From Paludibaculum fermentans (GTDB lineage Bacteria > Acidobacteriota > Terriglobia > Bryobacterales > Bryobacteraceae), in contig NZ_CP063849.1 of the NCBI RefSeq assembly GCF_015277775.1, forward strand, positions 372,001-436,000: a DNA stretch of 64,000 nt, read 5' to 3'. Positions 42,563 to 52,427 of the stretch are shown piece after piece; position 1 is the stretch's first letter; every line of letters begins with the position of its first letter. The position numbers and the translations under genes are program-made. The notes beneath the pieces were generated by a model. It did not search any database. It saw nothing but the letters and a program-made list of their open reading frames with translations, and was not told where the DNA came from.

Positions 42563-43248
42563 TGCCTCGATTTCCGGGTCAGGACAGCTATGCGGAGTAC
42601 CGTGACTGGCCCCCTGATGCCGTTCGATTGCGATTGTTGAAAGGGGCGTTGTTTCGGCCTGTCGAAGCGGTCCGCTCCGCTCGGTGGAGGGGTAGCCTTT
42701 CCGGCCATGGGGGATTCGTCGTACGCAGGCGCGATCGAGCGTAGTGCGGTGGTTAGACGGCCTCTAGTCAGTGGGTGGGGCGAGCAGTTCCTAAGCGCGC
42801 CATTGAACCTGGAAAGGCGGACGCCATGGCCGGTCACTCCCGCATTATCACGCTGTTATTCCTCACGATCCATGCCAGTATGCTGAGCTGTGCGCGCTCA
42901 TGCCGACTCCGTCGATTCGCGCTGCTCACGCTCTCACTCAACACCGGAAGGCGGCGCCGCGAATCCATTGGGAGGCTCCAGCCCGTCCACGATGCACTGG
43001 CCCGATTCCCCATGCGGCTTGTGTTCCGGCAGCCGGTGTCGGCGACGCCCGAACCGCACTTGGGTCAGGCGGGGGGCCACCACTTTCGCCTGCCTAGGAT
43101 CAACTCATGCTTCGACGAGCACTTGCTGGAAGGTAGCGGCCGTGCCGGGATTGGGATGGTGCCTGGTGGCCCTGCGCACCTCCGCGCGGTTGCGCATGGT
43201 GTTTAATGGATCTCGAACGATCTTTGTTCTTCCTCGAAAGGAGTTGCG
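42563..43248. other. Intergenic region, nothing recognised
   Basis: About 690 bp with several overlapping short open frames but no frame with recognisable protein features, no repeats and no RNA gene. The last 60 bp contain the ribosome site (GGAG) of the beta-helix gene. Confidence 0.4.
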
Positions 43249-45105
43249 ATGCGCCCAGTTCACCGGACCGCACGACGCACTCATGGCGGCTTGTTCCTCT
43301 CTTCTTTTCTGCTGTTGGCGGTTTTGGGGTATGCACAGCCTTCGGGCGGGCCTTATGGACCGATCGACCAGCGCTACGAGATTCCCAAGGCAGCACACGT
43401 TTTCTACGTCGCACCGAATGGCGTAGCGGAGTCTCCCGGCACCGACCTTGCACAGCCGACGACGCTGGAGTCGGCGATGGAACGGGTGGTGACGGGCGAT
43501 GCGGTTGTGCTGCGCGGTGGGGTGTACCGGACGGGCGGGTTGGTGCTGAACCAGGGCATTACGATGCAGCCCTATGGCGATGAACGGCCCGTGCTGAAAG
43601 GGACGCAGGTGGCGGTGAAGTGGGAGGCGCTGCGCGACAACGTCTGGCGGACTCCGTGGAAGCGGCTGTTTCCGGCCGCGCCGCTGGGCTGGTGGCAGCG
43701 GGGCCGGGAGGGCATGCGGACGCCGCTGCACCGGTTCAATAACGACATGGTGTTCCTGGATGGGGAACTGCTGCAGTCCGCCGGATGGGAAGGGGAGCTG
43801 ACCCCGAAATCCTATTTCATCGACTACCAGGGCGGCTACGTCTATCTGGGCGTGAACCCGGCCAACCACCTGGTGGAGATCACGGCCTTTGACAGTGCGC
43901 TGGTGAGGACGAGCTCGGCGGTTCACGGCAAGAGTTCGGACCACAAGGGTCCGGTGATCCGGGGAATTGCATTCACGCAGTACGCCTACCGGGCGCTGGA
44001 GGTGGAGGGCAAGAAGCACTTCACGGCGGCCGATGAACCGACGGATGAACCGGTGGGTCCCTCGGATCCTTCGACTTATGGCAAGGAGGTGACGGGGACG
44101 GTGTTGGAGAATGTGTCCATCACTTATTGCTCGCGCGTGGCCGGTTACTTTCGCGGAGACGGGCTGGTGATTCGGCAATCGCTGATCAGCGACACCAGCA
44201 CGGAAGGGCTCTATGTGATTGGGTCGTCCGACGTTCTGCTGGAGCGGAACATCATCCGGCGGAACAATATTGAGCAGTTGACGGGGTACTATCCGGCGGC
44301 GGTGAAGATCTTCAACCAGTCGCACCGGGTTACCGTGCGCGACAACCTGATCCTGGATAATCCCAATTCAAGCGGGGTCTGGTATGACGTGGGCAATCGC
44401 GACGCGGTATTTGTGAACAACTGGGTGGACCGGGCGGTGAATGGTTTCTTCTTCGAGATCTCGCGCGGCGCGACGGTGGCGGGCAATGTCTTCCTGAATT
44501 GCGACCGGGGTGTCTACATCCTGAACTCGGCGGGGGCGCGGATTTACAACAATACGTTCCTGGATGCGCCGGCCTCGTTCGAGCGCAATCAGCGGAGCGC
44601 CACGGGCGACCATTTCGGGTGGCATCCGGCTACGGGTCCGGGTGTCGACCAGCGCGAGGGACATGTGTTCGTGAACAACTTACTGGCGGCCAGCGAGGCG
44701 AGCCGCCGGCCATTGCTGCGGTTCGAGCAGCCCGCGGCCCTATGCGCGCAGCTTCCGCGTCCGCAGGCGCAAGTGCTGGATGGGAATGTGTATGCGCGAG
44801 CGGCGTTGCCGGGCGTAGAGACGAAGGCTCCGTTGGCGACATGGGGTCCGGCTGCGACGGAGAGTTGTGTGGCGACGGCGGTTTCGCTGGAGGAGTTGCG
44901 CGGGTTGGCGTCCGGGTTTGAGGCCGGCGGGCGACAGTTGGACCGGACTCCGCGGTCAGTGTTCCAGGGGGTCGATGTGGGCCGGTACGAATTGCTGCAA
45001 CCGCTGCCGGGTCTGGCGGGCGGGTTGCCGGCGGATGTGCGGAAGCTGCTGGGCTGGAGCGAGCAGGAGGCTCGGACGACGGGGGCTTATCCGGTCGGGC
45101 GGTGA
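43249..45105 (+). CDS. Secreted right-handed beta-helix (pectate-lyase-like) protein
   Basis: The 618-residue protein has a signal peptide (residues ~14-30, GLFLSSFLLLAVLGYAQ) and a parallel beta-helix. Repeated turns are visible as FYVAPNGVAE, GDAVVLRGGVYRTGGLVLNQ, SDVLLERNIIRRNNIEQ, RVTVRDNLILDNPNSSGVWY and GARIYNNTFLDAP. These match the pectate-lyase/Asn-ladder fold seen in secreted polysaccharide lyases, epimerases and glycan-binding proteins. Catalytic residues cannot be assigned. The last about 110 residues form a distinct non-repeat tail. Confidence 0.8.
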   Translation: MRPVHRTARRTHGGLFLSSFLLLAVLGYAQPSGGPYGPIDQRYEIPKAAHVFYVAPNGVAESPGTDLAQPTTLESAMERVVTGDAVVLRGGVYRTGGLVLNQGITMQPYGDERPVLKGTQVAVKWEALRDNVWRTPWKRLFPAAPLGWWQRGREGMRTPLHRFNNDMVFLDGELLQSAGWEGELTPKSYFIDYQGGYVYLGVNPANHLVEITAFDSALVRTSSAVHGKSSDHKGPVIRGIAFTQYAYRALEVEGKKHFTAADEPTDEPVGPSDPSTYGKEVTGTVLENVSITYCSRVAGYFRGDGLVIRQSLISDTSTEGLYVIGSSDVLLERNIIRRNNIEQLTGYYPAAVKIFNQSHRVTVRDNLILDNPNSSGVWYDVGNRDAVFVNNWVDRAVNGFFFEISRGATVAGNVFLNCDRGVYILNSAGARIYNNTFLDAPASFERNQRSATGDHFGWHPATGPGVDQREGHVFVNNLLAASEASRRPLLRFEQPAALCAQLPRPQAQVLDGNVYARAALPGVETKAPLATWGPAATESCVATAVSLEELRGLASGFEAGGRQLDRTPRSVFQGVDVGRYELLQPLPGLAGGLPADVRKLLGWSEQEARTTGAYPVGR

Positions 45106-45309
45106 CGGGGGGTGGTTTGTTCGCTTTGGATAGTGCCAGGGTGCCGTGGGGGCTCGGTTGAAGATGTGGCGGCAGTGGGTGGCTGTGGTGTGTTGAGTGG
45201 GGGATTGCGGTGATTCCACCGCTCCCTCACGGTCGCGGCTCAATTTGGCCGCGGCTCAATCGCCTTGGTTGCGAGGATCCCGGCGGCTGTGGTTTGCAGC
45301 CGGATGGTT

Positions 45310-46038
45310 TCACACTTGCCGTTGGAAGACGAGGTCCAGGAAGGTCACTTGGGAGGTATCGGCGCGGCCGATGTCGAGGATGTCCACCATGGCGAAACCT
45401 CGGCGGTCGAGTTCGGCGATCATGCCGGCGAAACGGTAACCTCCCTCGAAACGCCTGGGGACACTGACCTCCAGGATGAGGAATTCCGTATCGCGCAGAG
45501 TGGCTGCGGCGCCTTGGAGGATGTCGAGTTCCGCGCCTTCGGCGTCGATCTTCAACCCGAAGGGACGCGCGTAGGGTTGGGCCGCGATGACGCGGTCGAG
45601 TGTTTCCACCTGGATGCGGCGGATGTCCGGGCGGTCGCCGGTCTGCTCCAGGCGGTCGCGCTTGTAGAAGCTGGTGAGTTGCGGGAGGCGCGGCTCGACG
45701 AAGAGGTCGGTTTCACCTGGGGCGCTGCCCAGGGCGACGGGCACATGGACGCCGCGGCGGGCCGCGAGGATCCTGTCAATGTCGGCGGTGAACTCCGCCA
45801 CCGGCTCAATGAGCAGCAGAAAGGCGTCGGGAAAGGCGCGATACAGCTCAGTTGTTCCATGGCCCACGCCGACATCGATGACGGTGGCCGGCCGGAAGCC
45901 CAAGCGCTGGATGTAGGCGGCATCCCAATATGTCCTTCCACAGCTCCAGCCCTCGGGCGCGGGGACTTCGCGCTGCACGCGCCAGCCTGCCGAGAGCAGC
46001 TTCCGGTGGACGAAATTCTGTAGCTCGTACCAGTTCAA
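45310..46038 (-). CDS. FkbM-family SAM methyltransferase
   Basis: This 242-residue enzyme matches FkbM methyltransferases: motif I VIDVGVGHGTTELY, LLIEPVAEF (adenine-binding), and DRVIAAQPYARPFGLKIDAE with the KIDAEGAE core. Such enzymes O-methylate sugars or sugar-containing lipids. It heads a minus-strand group with an exostosin-like protein and a GT4 enzyme, which supports modification of a surface glycan. Confidence 0.9.
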   Translation of the reverse strand: MNWYELQNFVHRKLLSAGWRVQREVPAPEGWSCGRTYWDAAYIQRLGFRPATVIDVGVGHGTTELYRAFPDAFLLLIEPVAEFTADIDRILAARRGVHVPVALGSAPGETDLFVEPRLPQLTSFYKRDRLEQTGDRPDIRRIQVETLDRVIAAQPYARPFGLKIDAEGAELDILQGAAATLRDTEFLILEVSVPRRFEGGYRFAGMIAELDRRGFAMVDILDIGRADTSQVTFLDLVFQRQV

Positions 46039-46054
46039 AGGGTGATTCTCTTCC

Positions 46055-47185
46055 TCATAGTAGCGGTTGCCCGGTGCGGATCCTGGAGATCCAGTCAGCG
46101 GAGGTCAGTTTCTTTTCCAGCCGTGCTTCTGCCAGGCAGTGGGCGGCCAGCCAGCGTTCGAGGTGGGGGCCCTGGATCTCGGACCAATGCTGGAACGGGA
46201 CGACGGGCAGGCCGCGAAAGAGCGGGTCCAGCGAAGAGGCCGGTGTCAGGACGATGTGACCCAAGGCCAGCGACTCCCACAGCCGGTGGGTGTCCAGGCC
46301 ATTGCCAGGGGGACTGAGGACGAAGGCGTAGCGGCCGCGGCGGCGCCACATCTCGGAGCGCCCGAGCGGCGCTTCCTGCAGGCAGACATGGGGATTGCCG
46401 CGCAGCTTGTGGATCAGGCCTTTCCGCCCGCCGAGCCGCGTGCGTTGCCATCCGAAATCCACATAGACCGACGGAATTCGTTCAGCGAGCGGCGGCAGGC
46501 TGTCGCGGATGGACAGTAAGACGCTCTCCTGCTCAGCGGGCGAGGCGATGGGCTCGCCCCACATGGGTCGATCGCACAGAGTGTGGTAGTCGATGCCGAT
46601 GGGGGCGGGGGAGATCCGGGTCCGGTGATCGGAGCCATCGTAATTCTGGGCGTACCAGTGGATCAGGCGGGGGTCGTTCACGAGAGTCCGGGCTACCCGC
46701 CGGATGCTGGAGGGGACTGGGCTGTCGGAGTCGGCAGTCACCAGAATGAAGCGTGAGCGGAGCAACGGGAGTACTTGGTGGAGGAAGGATTTGATCCAGG
46801 ACAAGCGCAGCCAGATCACCGCACCATCCGGGATCGAAGCATACGTGGAAGGAGCCGGGATCAGGTTCCTGGGCGTGCGCCAGTTTACATCCGCGCCGGC
46901 GAGAAGGGGGGCGGTGGTGTAGCCCAGTTCCGGTGGAAACTCGTCGGGGATGCGCCAATCGGAGAGCGCCGCGAGGCCCTTGTTCCAGATCAGGTTCGCT
47001 CCGGGCGGCTGGATGCGTGACGCGGCGCGCGCGAGCAGATCCGGGTGGTTGTGATGAGCGCGGCTCTGCGCTTCCAAGCTGCCGGATTTGGTGGGTGAAT
47101 GGCCAGAGGATTCGGGCTGGCCGGGCCGGAGCTGATCCAGCAGGATACGACGGAGCCGGCTTGAGTAGTGCGTGAGCGGCTGCAC
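46055..47185 (-). CDS. Exostosin-like glycosyltransferase
   Basis: This 376-residue soluble protein resembles bacterial exostosin-domain proteins: SIPDGAVIWLRLSWI, YAQNYDG, ISPAPIGIDYH, and FVLSPPGNGLDTHRLWESLA, with the nucleotide-sugar segment ALGHIVLTPASSLDPLF. It probably transfers a hexose or uronate to a growing surface glycan. It is flanked at 16 bp by the FkbM gene and 6 bp by the GT4 gene, all one transcript. Confidence 0.65.
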   Translation of the reverse strand: MQPLTHYSSRLRRILLDQLRPGQPESSGHSPTKSGSLEAQSRAHHNHPDLLARAASRIQPPGANLIWNKGLAALSDWRIPDEFPPELGYTTAPLLAGADVNWRTPRNLIPAPSTYASIPDGAVIWLRLSWIKSFLHQVLPLLRSRFILVTADSDSPVPSSIRRVARTLVNDPRLIHWYAQNYDGSDHRTRISPAPIGIDYHTLCDRPMWGEPIASPAEQESVLLSIRDSLPPLAERIPSVYVDFGWQRTRLGGRKGLIHKLRGNPHVCLQEAPLGRSEMWRRRGRYAFVLSPPGNGLDTHRLWESLALGHIVLTPASSLDPLFRGLPVVPFQHWSEIQGPHLERWLAAHCLAEARLEKKLTSADWISRIRTGQPLL

Positions 47186-47191
47186 GGGTCC

Positions 47192-48325
47192 TCAGAAATG
47201 CCGGCCCAGGCAATCCCGGAGCTCGGCGGCGACCAGATCGGACCGATAGCGCGCACACAACCGACTGGCCAGGACCTGGGCTTTGGCCCTGCTTTCCTCA
47301 GGGTGTTCGTAGACCTCACGCAGGAAACGGGCACCCTGGCCGACGTCCGGTTCGGCCCAGCGGTGACCGAACTCGTAGTCGAGCAGAGGGCGGAAGGGCG
47401 GTGAGGTCATGCGGTAGGGGACGCGCCAGGAGAGGTCTGGTGGCAGAAACTCAGTTTGTCCGCCGTAACCTGTCATGACGACGGGGCGGCCGGAGGCGGC
47501 GGCATCGAAGGCGCCCAGCCCCCATCCTTCGGCATGACAGAGCGAGACGTAGCAGTCGCCCTGGCGGTGGAGGTCCTGGATGCCGGATTCCGGTAGCTTT
47601 TCCGTGAGCAGGGTGATGGGCGGAGGGTCGGGATACCGATTTCGCAACCTCTCGGCCAGCCATTGGGTGCGAACGGGCCAGCACCCGGTGAAGGGTACGC
47701 GCAGGGACAGGTGTTTCTCGGTGGTTTTGAGGACGAGGCGTACCGGATCCTGGGCGGTAAAGGCCCTGAGATAGGCGGCGATTGTGCGGTCGACCGCCTT
47801 ACGGTCGTCCCAGACGTTGATGGAGTAGAAGGTGAACGGGCCGTCGCTTTCGGCGGCAGCGGGCAGTGGGGCCTGGCCCGGAAGGAGAGAGTGCGGAACC
47901 ACCTCGACGGGCTGCCGGAAGCCGCCACTGCGCATCACGTCGCGATTCCAGGGGCAGGGGACAATCAGCAGGTCGAGGCCGCTCAGGTGGGTCTTCCAGG
48001 AGCGGGGTACGCGCTCAGTTTCCCAGGCTGCGTAGGCGGCGACGCGGGTGTCCGGAAACATCGCCCGGAGGTGAGGATAGTATTCCGGCTGGGTGTGAAG
48101 GAGGACGACGTCGTAGGGGATGGCCCGGTTGCACACAGGATCGAGCTGCGGGTCGCCGATGGAAGTGCCCTCGTACGGCTCAAACTCCAGGCCCCAGGCC
48201 GGGCCAGGGACTAACGGCGTCCAGGTGACGGGTACGCCGAGCCCTACGAGCCCCAGCAGATACCGGCGCGCGGCCTGGGCGTAACCGCTGGTGCCGGTTA
48301 GCGAAATATAGCGGATGCCGGTCAT
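47192..48325 (-). CDS. GT4-like glycosyltransferase
   Basis: This 377-residue protein starts RYISLTGTSGYAQAARRYL (glycine-rich acceptor site) and in its C-terminal half has SLCHAEGWGLGAFDAAASGR followed by PVVMTGYGGQTEFLP. This is the E-x7-D/E-type donor site of GT-B glycosyltransferases. It is probably the first gene of the three-gene glycan cluster. Confidence 0.85.
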   Translation of the reverse strand: MTGIRYISLTGTSGYAQAARRYLLGLVGLGVPVTWTPLVPGPAWGLEFEPYEGTSIGDPQLDPVCNRAIPYDVVLLHTQPEYYPHLRAMFPDTRVAAYAAWETERVPRSWKTHLSGLDLLIVPCPWNRDVMRSGGFRQPVEVVPHSLLPGQAPLPAAAESDGPFTFYSINVWDDRKAVDRTIAAYLRAFTAQDPVRLVLKTTEKHLSLRVPFTGCWPVRTQWLAERLRNRYPDPPPITLLTEKLPESGIQDLHRQGDCYVSLCHAEGWGLGAFDAAASGRPVVMTGYGGQTEFLPPDLSWRVPYRMTSPPFRPLLDYEFGHRWAEPDVGQGARFLREVYEHPEESRAKAQVLASRLCARYRSDLVAAELRDCLGRHF

Positions 48326-48826
48326 CGCGAAGGGGGGCGCGCGGGAGCGGGCGGCTTGCCTGAGGCCACGCGCCGGACGCCGAAGGGCGGTTTTTGCGAC
48401 CAGATCTGCCGGACGGTCATGGACTCAACCGATCCTGGGCAGGGTAAGCCGGTACGGGCGGCGGTGACAGAGGTGACTCTTGACGACTCGGATCGGGTTC
48501 GGGTCCGATTTTGGACGGCATTTCGGTTAACGGACGTGCTGACGCGCGCATCCTTCGAGGCATCCGGGCCGTGTTGGGTTTGGGGACTGGCGGCGGGCAC
48601 GCAAATTCATTGAAACGCACTGTCCCAGCCTGCGTCGATTCTTCCAGAGATTCCAGCAACTCGAAGACTAAAATAACATTGGCCTGCCTCGGAATGCACC
48701 ATGCAGTGCGGCGGCAGTTCCGTTCCACTGGTCGATTGAGTTTGGATTCCTTGTCCGGCGTGGTGGCGGGTTGCTTTGCGCCGGGGCCACGCCGTTTTCT
48801 GTTGCCGGAGCCCAGGAGGGCACGCC
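48326..48826. other. Intergenic region with ambiguous short frames
   Basis: About 500 bp between the divergent GT4 gene and a secreted-protein gene. A minus-strand frame ends in a TGA that overlaps the GT4 start as ATGA (stop at 48322), which could be a coupled small gene beginning near 48417 (MTVRQIWSQKPPFGVRRV). Opposite it a plus-strand frame also stays open. Neither has recognisable features. Confidence 0.35.
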
Positions 48827-49696
48827 GTGGGTAAAGGTCTTTTTCTCGTTTGGTTCAGCGCGCTGGCCGTCTCATGCAGTACCGCCTGCGGACAAGGGGC
48901 TGCGCCTTCTTCGCGCGAGCTCGTGCTGGCTCTGACGCAGTCTTCTCTTGCTGACCAGATGGGGTTATCCTCGTGTTCTTCTGAGCGCGAGGGCCGGTAT
49001 CGCCGGTTGGTTGAGTCACTCTTGCGCCAACGCGCAGCGTCGCTGGCCGAACTGGAGCGGGCGCTGGATTCGATCGAACAGGCCGGCGCGGAGTCTGAGT
49101 TTGCCACGAATGGGGCGTGGGTCGTGAGGGCCTATGCCCAGATCGGACGTCAGGATGCGTTCCCGCGTTTGCGCCGAATGGCCGATGACCGCACCCTGGC
49201 GAGGCTGGGCCTGCAACTCAATCAGGCGCTGGCGGTCTCGCTGGGACTGACGGCGTTTGTGTCTCGTGCTGATCGTGCGGGCCGCGTTTTCCAGTGTAAC
49301 GGTGTCTTTTCCGCCGGATTGGCGCTTGATCAGTTTGTTCGGGCATGGGTGAGCGATGATGCGGTCCAGTTTGAAGCCAACTTGGGGCCCCATGCTCGGA
49401 GCGCGCTCGCCCAGATGCTCTCCGGGCAGACCTGGGCTGAGTTGCGCGCTGAATTGTGGCCCGGAGGGCAGGAGGGTGCGGTTGTGGGGTATCGGTTGCC
49501 GGCGCAGGGCGTGGTAGGGCACCGACCGGGTACGACGCTCGACACTGTGTTTACCGATCGCCTTGGACTTGAGTGTGGCCGGGTTGCGGTTACGATGGTC
49601 GAATCGAAGGAGGGCGGGCTGCTGGCCGCCGATTCTGTGGATCAGGCGGAGCTTGGTTTGCTGATGCGGATGATTGCGAGGTGTGCTTCGGAATAG
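48827..49696 (+). CDS. Secreted hypothetical protein
   Basis: The GTG at 48827 has an excellent AGGAGG site and gives 289 residues with a signal peptide (FLVWFSALAVSCSTA). The Cys in the leader could make it a lipoprotein. It has helical segments rich in Arg and Leu (RRLVESLLRQRAASLAELER) and no recognised domain. It lies alone on the plus strand. Confidence 0.6.
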   Translation: MGKGLFLVWFSALAVSCSTACGQGAAPSSRELVLALTQSSLADQMGLSSCSSEREGRYRRLVESLLRQRAASLAELERALDSIEQAGAESEFATNGAWVVRAYAQIGRQDAFPRLRRMADDRTLARLGLQLNQALAVSLGLTAFVSRADRAGRVFQCNGVFSAGLALDQFVRAWVSDDAVQFEANLGPHARSALAQMLSGQTWAELRAELWPGGQEGAVVGYRLPAQGVVGHRPGTTLDTVFTDRLGLECGRVAVTMVESKEGGLLAADSVDQAELGLLMRMIARCASE

Positions 49697-49841
49697 CCGT
49701 CTGGTTGGTGGGGGCTTCAGTCCTCGGTTCGCGGTTCGGGCTCTCGTGGTGGATGGGGGACTTTCGGTTGCTCCTCCGCTCATTTACATTCGCGGCTCTG
49801 CTTGCTGCTGATTCGCGGGGGGCGATTGGGCTGGGCGGAGT

Positions 49842-50181
49842 TCCCTCGTGGCGGCGCGCCGCTGCGTTGCCGGCTCCGCACGCAGTCGAGACTCCGCGCC
49901 AAGTTTCCCAAAATCCTGATTGTGCCGGGCACTGTGTTTTACCGCAGCTTTACCGCAAAGGACTGATCCGGGATCTATTTTCCGCCGAGGCAAAGTTCGA
50001 TCCAGCCACAGGGCAACGGACGCGGCCCAAAACGACGGACCCATCGCGGCGCGACCGGATTCTGCAGAAGCACCAGAACTACATTGCCAATATCCCAGGC
50101 ATGCGGTCGCCTTTCGGCAAGGATTTGACCACGTGGATTGGTGCGGGGTTTCCCGCCGATGATTACCCCGTGCTTCGTTGA
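49842..50181 (+). CDS. Possible small hypothetical gene coupled to the next gene
   Basis: A plus-strand frame ends in a TGA at 50179-50181 after GLIRDLFSAEAKFDPATGQR and the following RRDRILQKHQNYIANIPG. It may begin anywhere from about 49754 to 49842. The next gene's TTG at 50178 overlaps the stop as TTGA. Either two coupled genes or a single gene broken by a -1 frameshift would fit; no family is recognised. Confidence 0.4.
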
Positions 50182-50699
50182 ACCAGATCAGCCAGAGCCT
50201 GCGGGACATCCCCAAGTTTCCGGAGATCGCCAAGAACGTGGCGTACCTGCTGCTGGGAGGGCATCGTATTGCGAAGATCGACAAACAGGAGGATTGGGGC
50301 GAGGCGTTCGGCTGCAGTCCGGATCAGTTGGCTTTCGTGCCGGGGACGTTCCCGCAGTGCGCGGACATCATGGGGTACCGGTTTGGTATGGAGAGCTGCT
50401 ACGACCACGGGCTGGGGATGTTGGCCCGGAGAAATGCAACTCCCCTGCATTTCCACTTTGTTGTTTCGGATTGGGTGGAATCCAGCATGGGCAATATGGC
50501 GATGACGGCGGGCGGCTATTTCGCGCATGCTTCGACGAAATATCAGCAATCGACTCTGTGGCGGCGCACGATGAACGGCGCACTGGAAGACATCACGCTG
50601 AATGACACGTTCTGGATGAAGCGGAGTACGCAGGCGACCCTGCTGAATGGCGATCTGGCCTCGCTCGCGCCGCCGATTCCTTTGGGCATGAAGCTGTGA
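50178..50699 (+). CDS. Hypothetical protein
   Basis: A TTG at 50178 gives 173 residues (LNQISQSLRDIPKFPEIAKN). Features include an aromatic and Gly-rich middle (GYRFGMESCYDHGLGMLARR, HFHFVVSDWVESS, GNMAMTAGGYFAHAST) and a Pro-rich end. Two Cys and several His could bind metal but no family was recognised. It may be the second half of the frame ending at 50181. Confidence 0.5.
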   Translation: MNQISQSLRDIPKFPEIAKNVAYLLLGGHRIAKIDKQEDWGEAFGCSPDQLAFVPGTFPQCADIMGYRFGMESCYDHGLGMLARRNATPLHFHFVVSDWVESSMGNMAMTAGGYFAHASTKYQQSTLWRRTMNGALEDITLNDTFWMKRSTQATLLNGDLASLAPPIPLGMKL

Positions 50700-50756
50700 C
50701 CGGCGGGTGCGCGGCGTGTGGAACCGAGCGGGCAATGCCCGGCGGCCGGGCGTCCT

Positions 50757-52301
50757 CTAGGCAGGAACGGCTTCGCGACGAATGACTGGTTGCTGGGCCG
50801 CCGTGGAGTGGACTGGAACCAGGCTCACCAGGTCGGGCCACCAGCGTTCCGCCATCAAGCGGAAGTCGTGTTCGTCTAACAGGCGAATGCCCCTGGGAGG
50901 CGCCTGCAGCACGAGGCTCCAGCCTTTGTACCAGGCCGCGCGTCCGTCTTCCAGTTCGCCTTTGGCTCCGTGAAGTGCCGCCTTCGCGCGCCAATAGTCG
51001 GAAAGCGATTTGTCCTTGAAGCGATCGAACCAGAGCTGGGCAGCTTCCGCATCGCCCCGGTAGATGGCCTGATAAAAGGAAAATTCGGGCGCGAATTGCG
51101 TTACGGTCTTCTCCGGCCAATGCTTCGCATGCTGATGGATCAGGTTGAAGTATTCCTCGGCCCGCTCGATTTCGCCACGGAAGCGAAAGTGGACTAGCGC
51201 AAACAGGATCGCTCCGGGGTCTCCGCTGCTGCCGTCCTCCACGCGAGCCGAATCCTCGACCAGGTCGCTGGGCCAGTCCTGCGGGGAAAGATCCCCGGTG
51301 ATCGACAGTCCGGTGTAGAACTGGAAGACAATGCGCCTGCTCCACGGACCGTTCAAGGCGAGTTGCCAGAGCCGCGCTCCGTCGGAGTAGCCGCCATGCT
51401 CGGTCCCGATGGGCAGCAGATTGACAACGGAATCGATGAGGCACAAGACGGTCAACGTGCCGAGGAGATCCCAGGCGGGCTGCCAGGGCGCGTTGCGCGC
51501 GGTGAGGAACAGCACCAGGCAGATGGTTCCAGAGGCAAATGATGCGGCGGGTCCGGCGGCGATGGTGAACAGAGCGCCGGAGCGGATGCCTCGCGGTCTG
51601 GTGGGCAGGGCGCCGGTGGCTCCGCCTAACAGGCCCGCCCACTCGAAGCGCCACCGGCCTTCGAGCTTGGAGACGCTGAAGGGACCCACGCGGAACATCC
51701 GAACCTGGAAATCCGAAGCCCAGGCTCCGATGGCGTGCCCCGACTCGTGAAAGAAGATCGAGAGGAGGATAGCCAGAGGCAGCACGATCAGGCCCGTCAG
51801 GGGGCCCTGGATCGCTGTTAAGCCCAACTGGGCGGCGAGCCGGCCGACCCAGCGGAATCCGGCGAAGGCGAGGATCCACGGAACGATATAGACCGCGGCC
51901 TGAGTGAAGCGCGAAGTTCCATCGCCAGCCTTCGGCGTGTGTTCAGGCGGCCGCTCGACGTGAAGGGCCTCTCGCTGTTTCCTGCGCATGAAAACCACGA
52001 GGCCGGCGATGGTCACGACTGGCCCGATTGGCAGTATCAGGAAATGGGCGATGGACGCGGCAATGGCCCAACGGCCGGCGAACTTCCGGCCCCGCTTCAT
52101 CTGCCACCAGGCCATGGCGGCGGCCAAGCCAGCTACGAGAAAGTACGAAATGATTATGACGTAACCGACCATTCCCGCTGCCGGGCGCTCAGCGTGAGCG
52201 GATTTCCACCACGCCTTGATCAGTAATTGAACGCAGCTGGGCACCAGCAATATGGCGGAGAGGCCGAAATACCATTGTAATATGCGAGCCGGAATGCTCA
52301 T
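50757..52301 (-). CDS. M50-like site-2 protease family membrane protein
   Basis: This 514-residue membrane protein has about eight helices. H185-E186-x2-H189 (FHESGHAIGAW) is the zinc motif. A second motif YSDGARLW near residue 320 sits where M50 proteases carry the third ligand Asp. The soluble C-terminal 170 residues are helical and TPR-like (ERAEEYFNLIHQHAKHW). M50 proteases cut membrane-bound regulators. No anti-sigma gene lies next to it, so the substrate is unknown. Confidence 0.82.
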   Translation of the reverse strand: MSIPARILQWYFGLSAILLVPSCVQLLIKAWWKSAHAERPAAGMVGYVIIISYFLVAGLAAAMAWWQMKRGRKFAGRWAIAASIAHFLILPIGPVVTIAGLVVFMRRKQREALHVERPPEHTPKAGDGTSRFTQAAVYIVPWILAFAGFRWVGRLAAQLGLTAIQGPLTGLIVLPLAILLSIFFHESGHAIGAWASDFQVRMFRVGPFSVSKLEGRWRFEWAGLLGGATGALPTRPRGIRSGALFTIAAGPAASFASGTICLVLFLTARNAPWQPAWDLLGTLTVLCLIDSVVNLLPIGTEHGGYSDGARLWQLALNGPWSRRIVFQFYTGLSITGDLSPQDWPSDLVEDSARVEDGSSGDPGAILFALVHFRFRGEIERAEEYFNLIHQHAKHWPEKTVTQFAPEFSFYQAIYRGDAEAAQLWFDRFKDKSLSDYWRAKAALHGAKGELEDGRAAWYKGWSLVLQAPPRGIRLLDEHDFRLMAERWWPDLVSLVPVHSTAAQQPVIRREAVPA

Positions 52302-52427
52302 GAATTAGTCTCTTCAAGACATCGTTGCCGAAAAGCACTGGGTCATTCCATCAGCAACATAGCTTAGGGTTTGTGTAGATACTCGGCTAGGGCCGTACAC
52401 GCATTCCGGTCTCTGGCGGCGAAGAGC

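Noticed and set aside
42775-43206. Short open frames in the spacer before the beta-helix gene
   Set aside because: No features, and several frames overlap each other in both directions.
50593-51879. 428-codon minus-strand frame over the M50 gene
   Set aside because: It overlaps the M50 protein in another frame, has Arg/Pro-rich composition, and lacks any domain.
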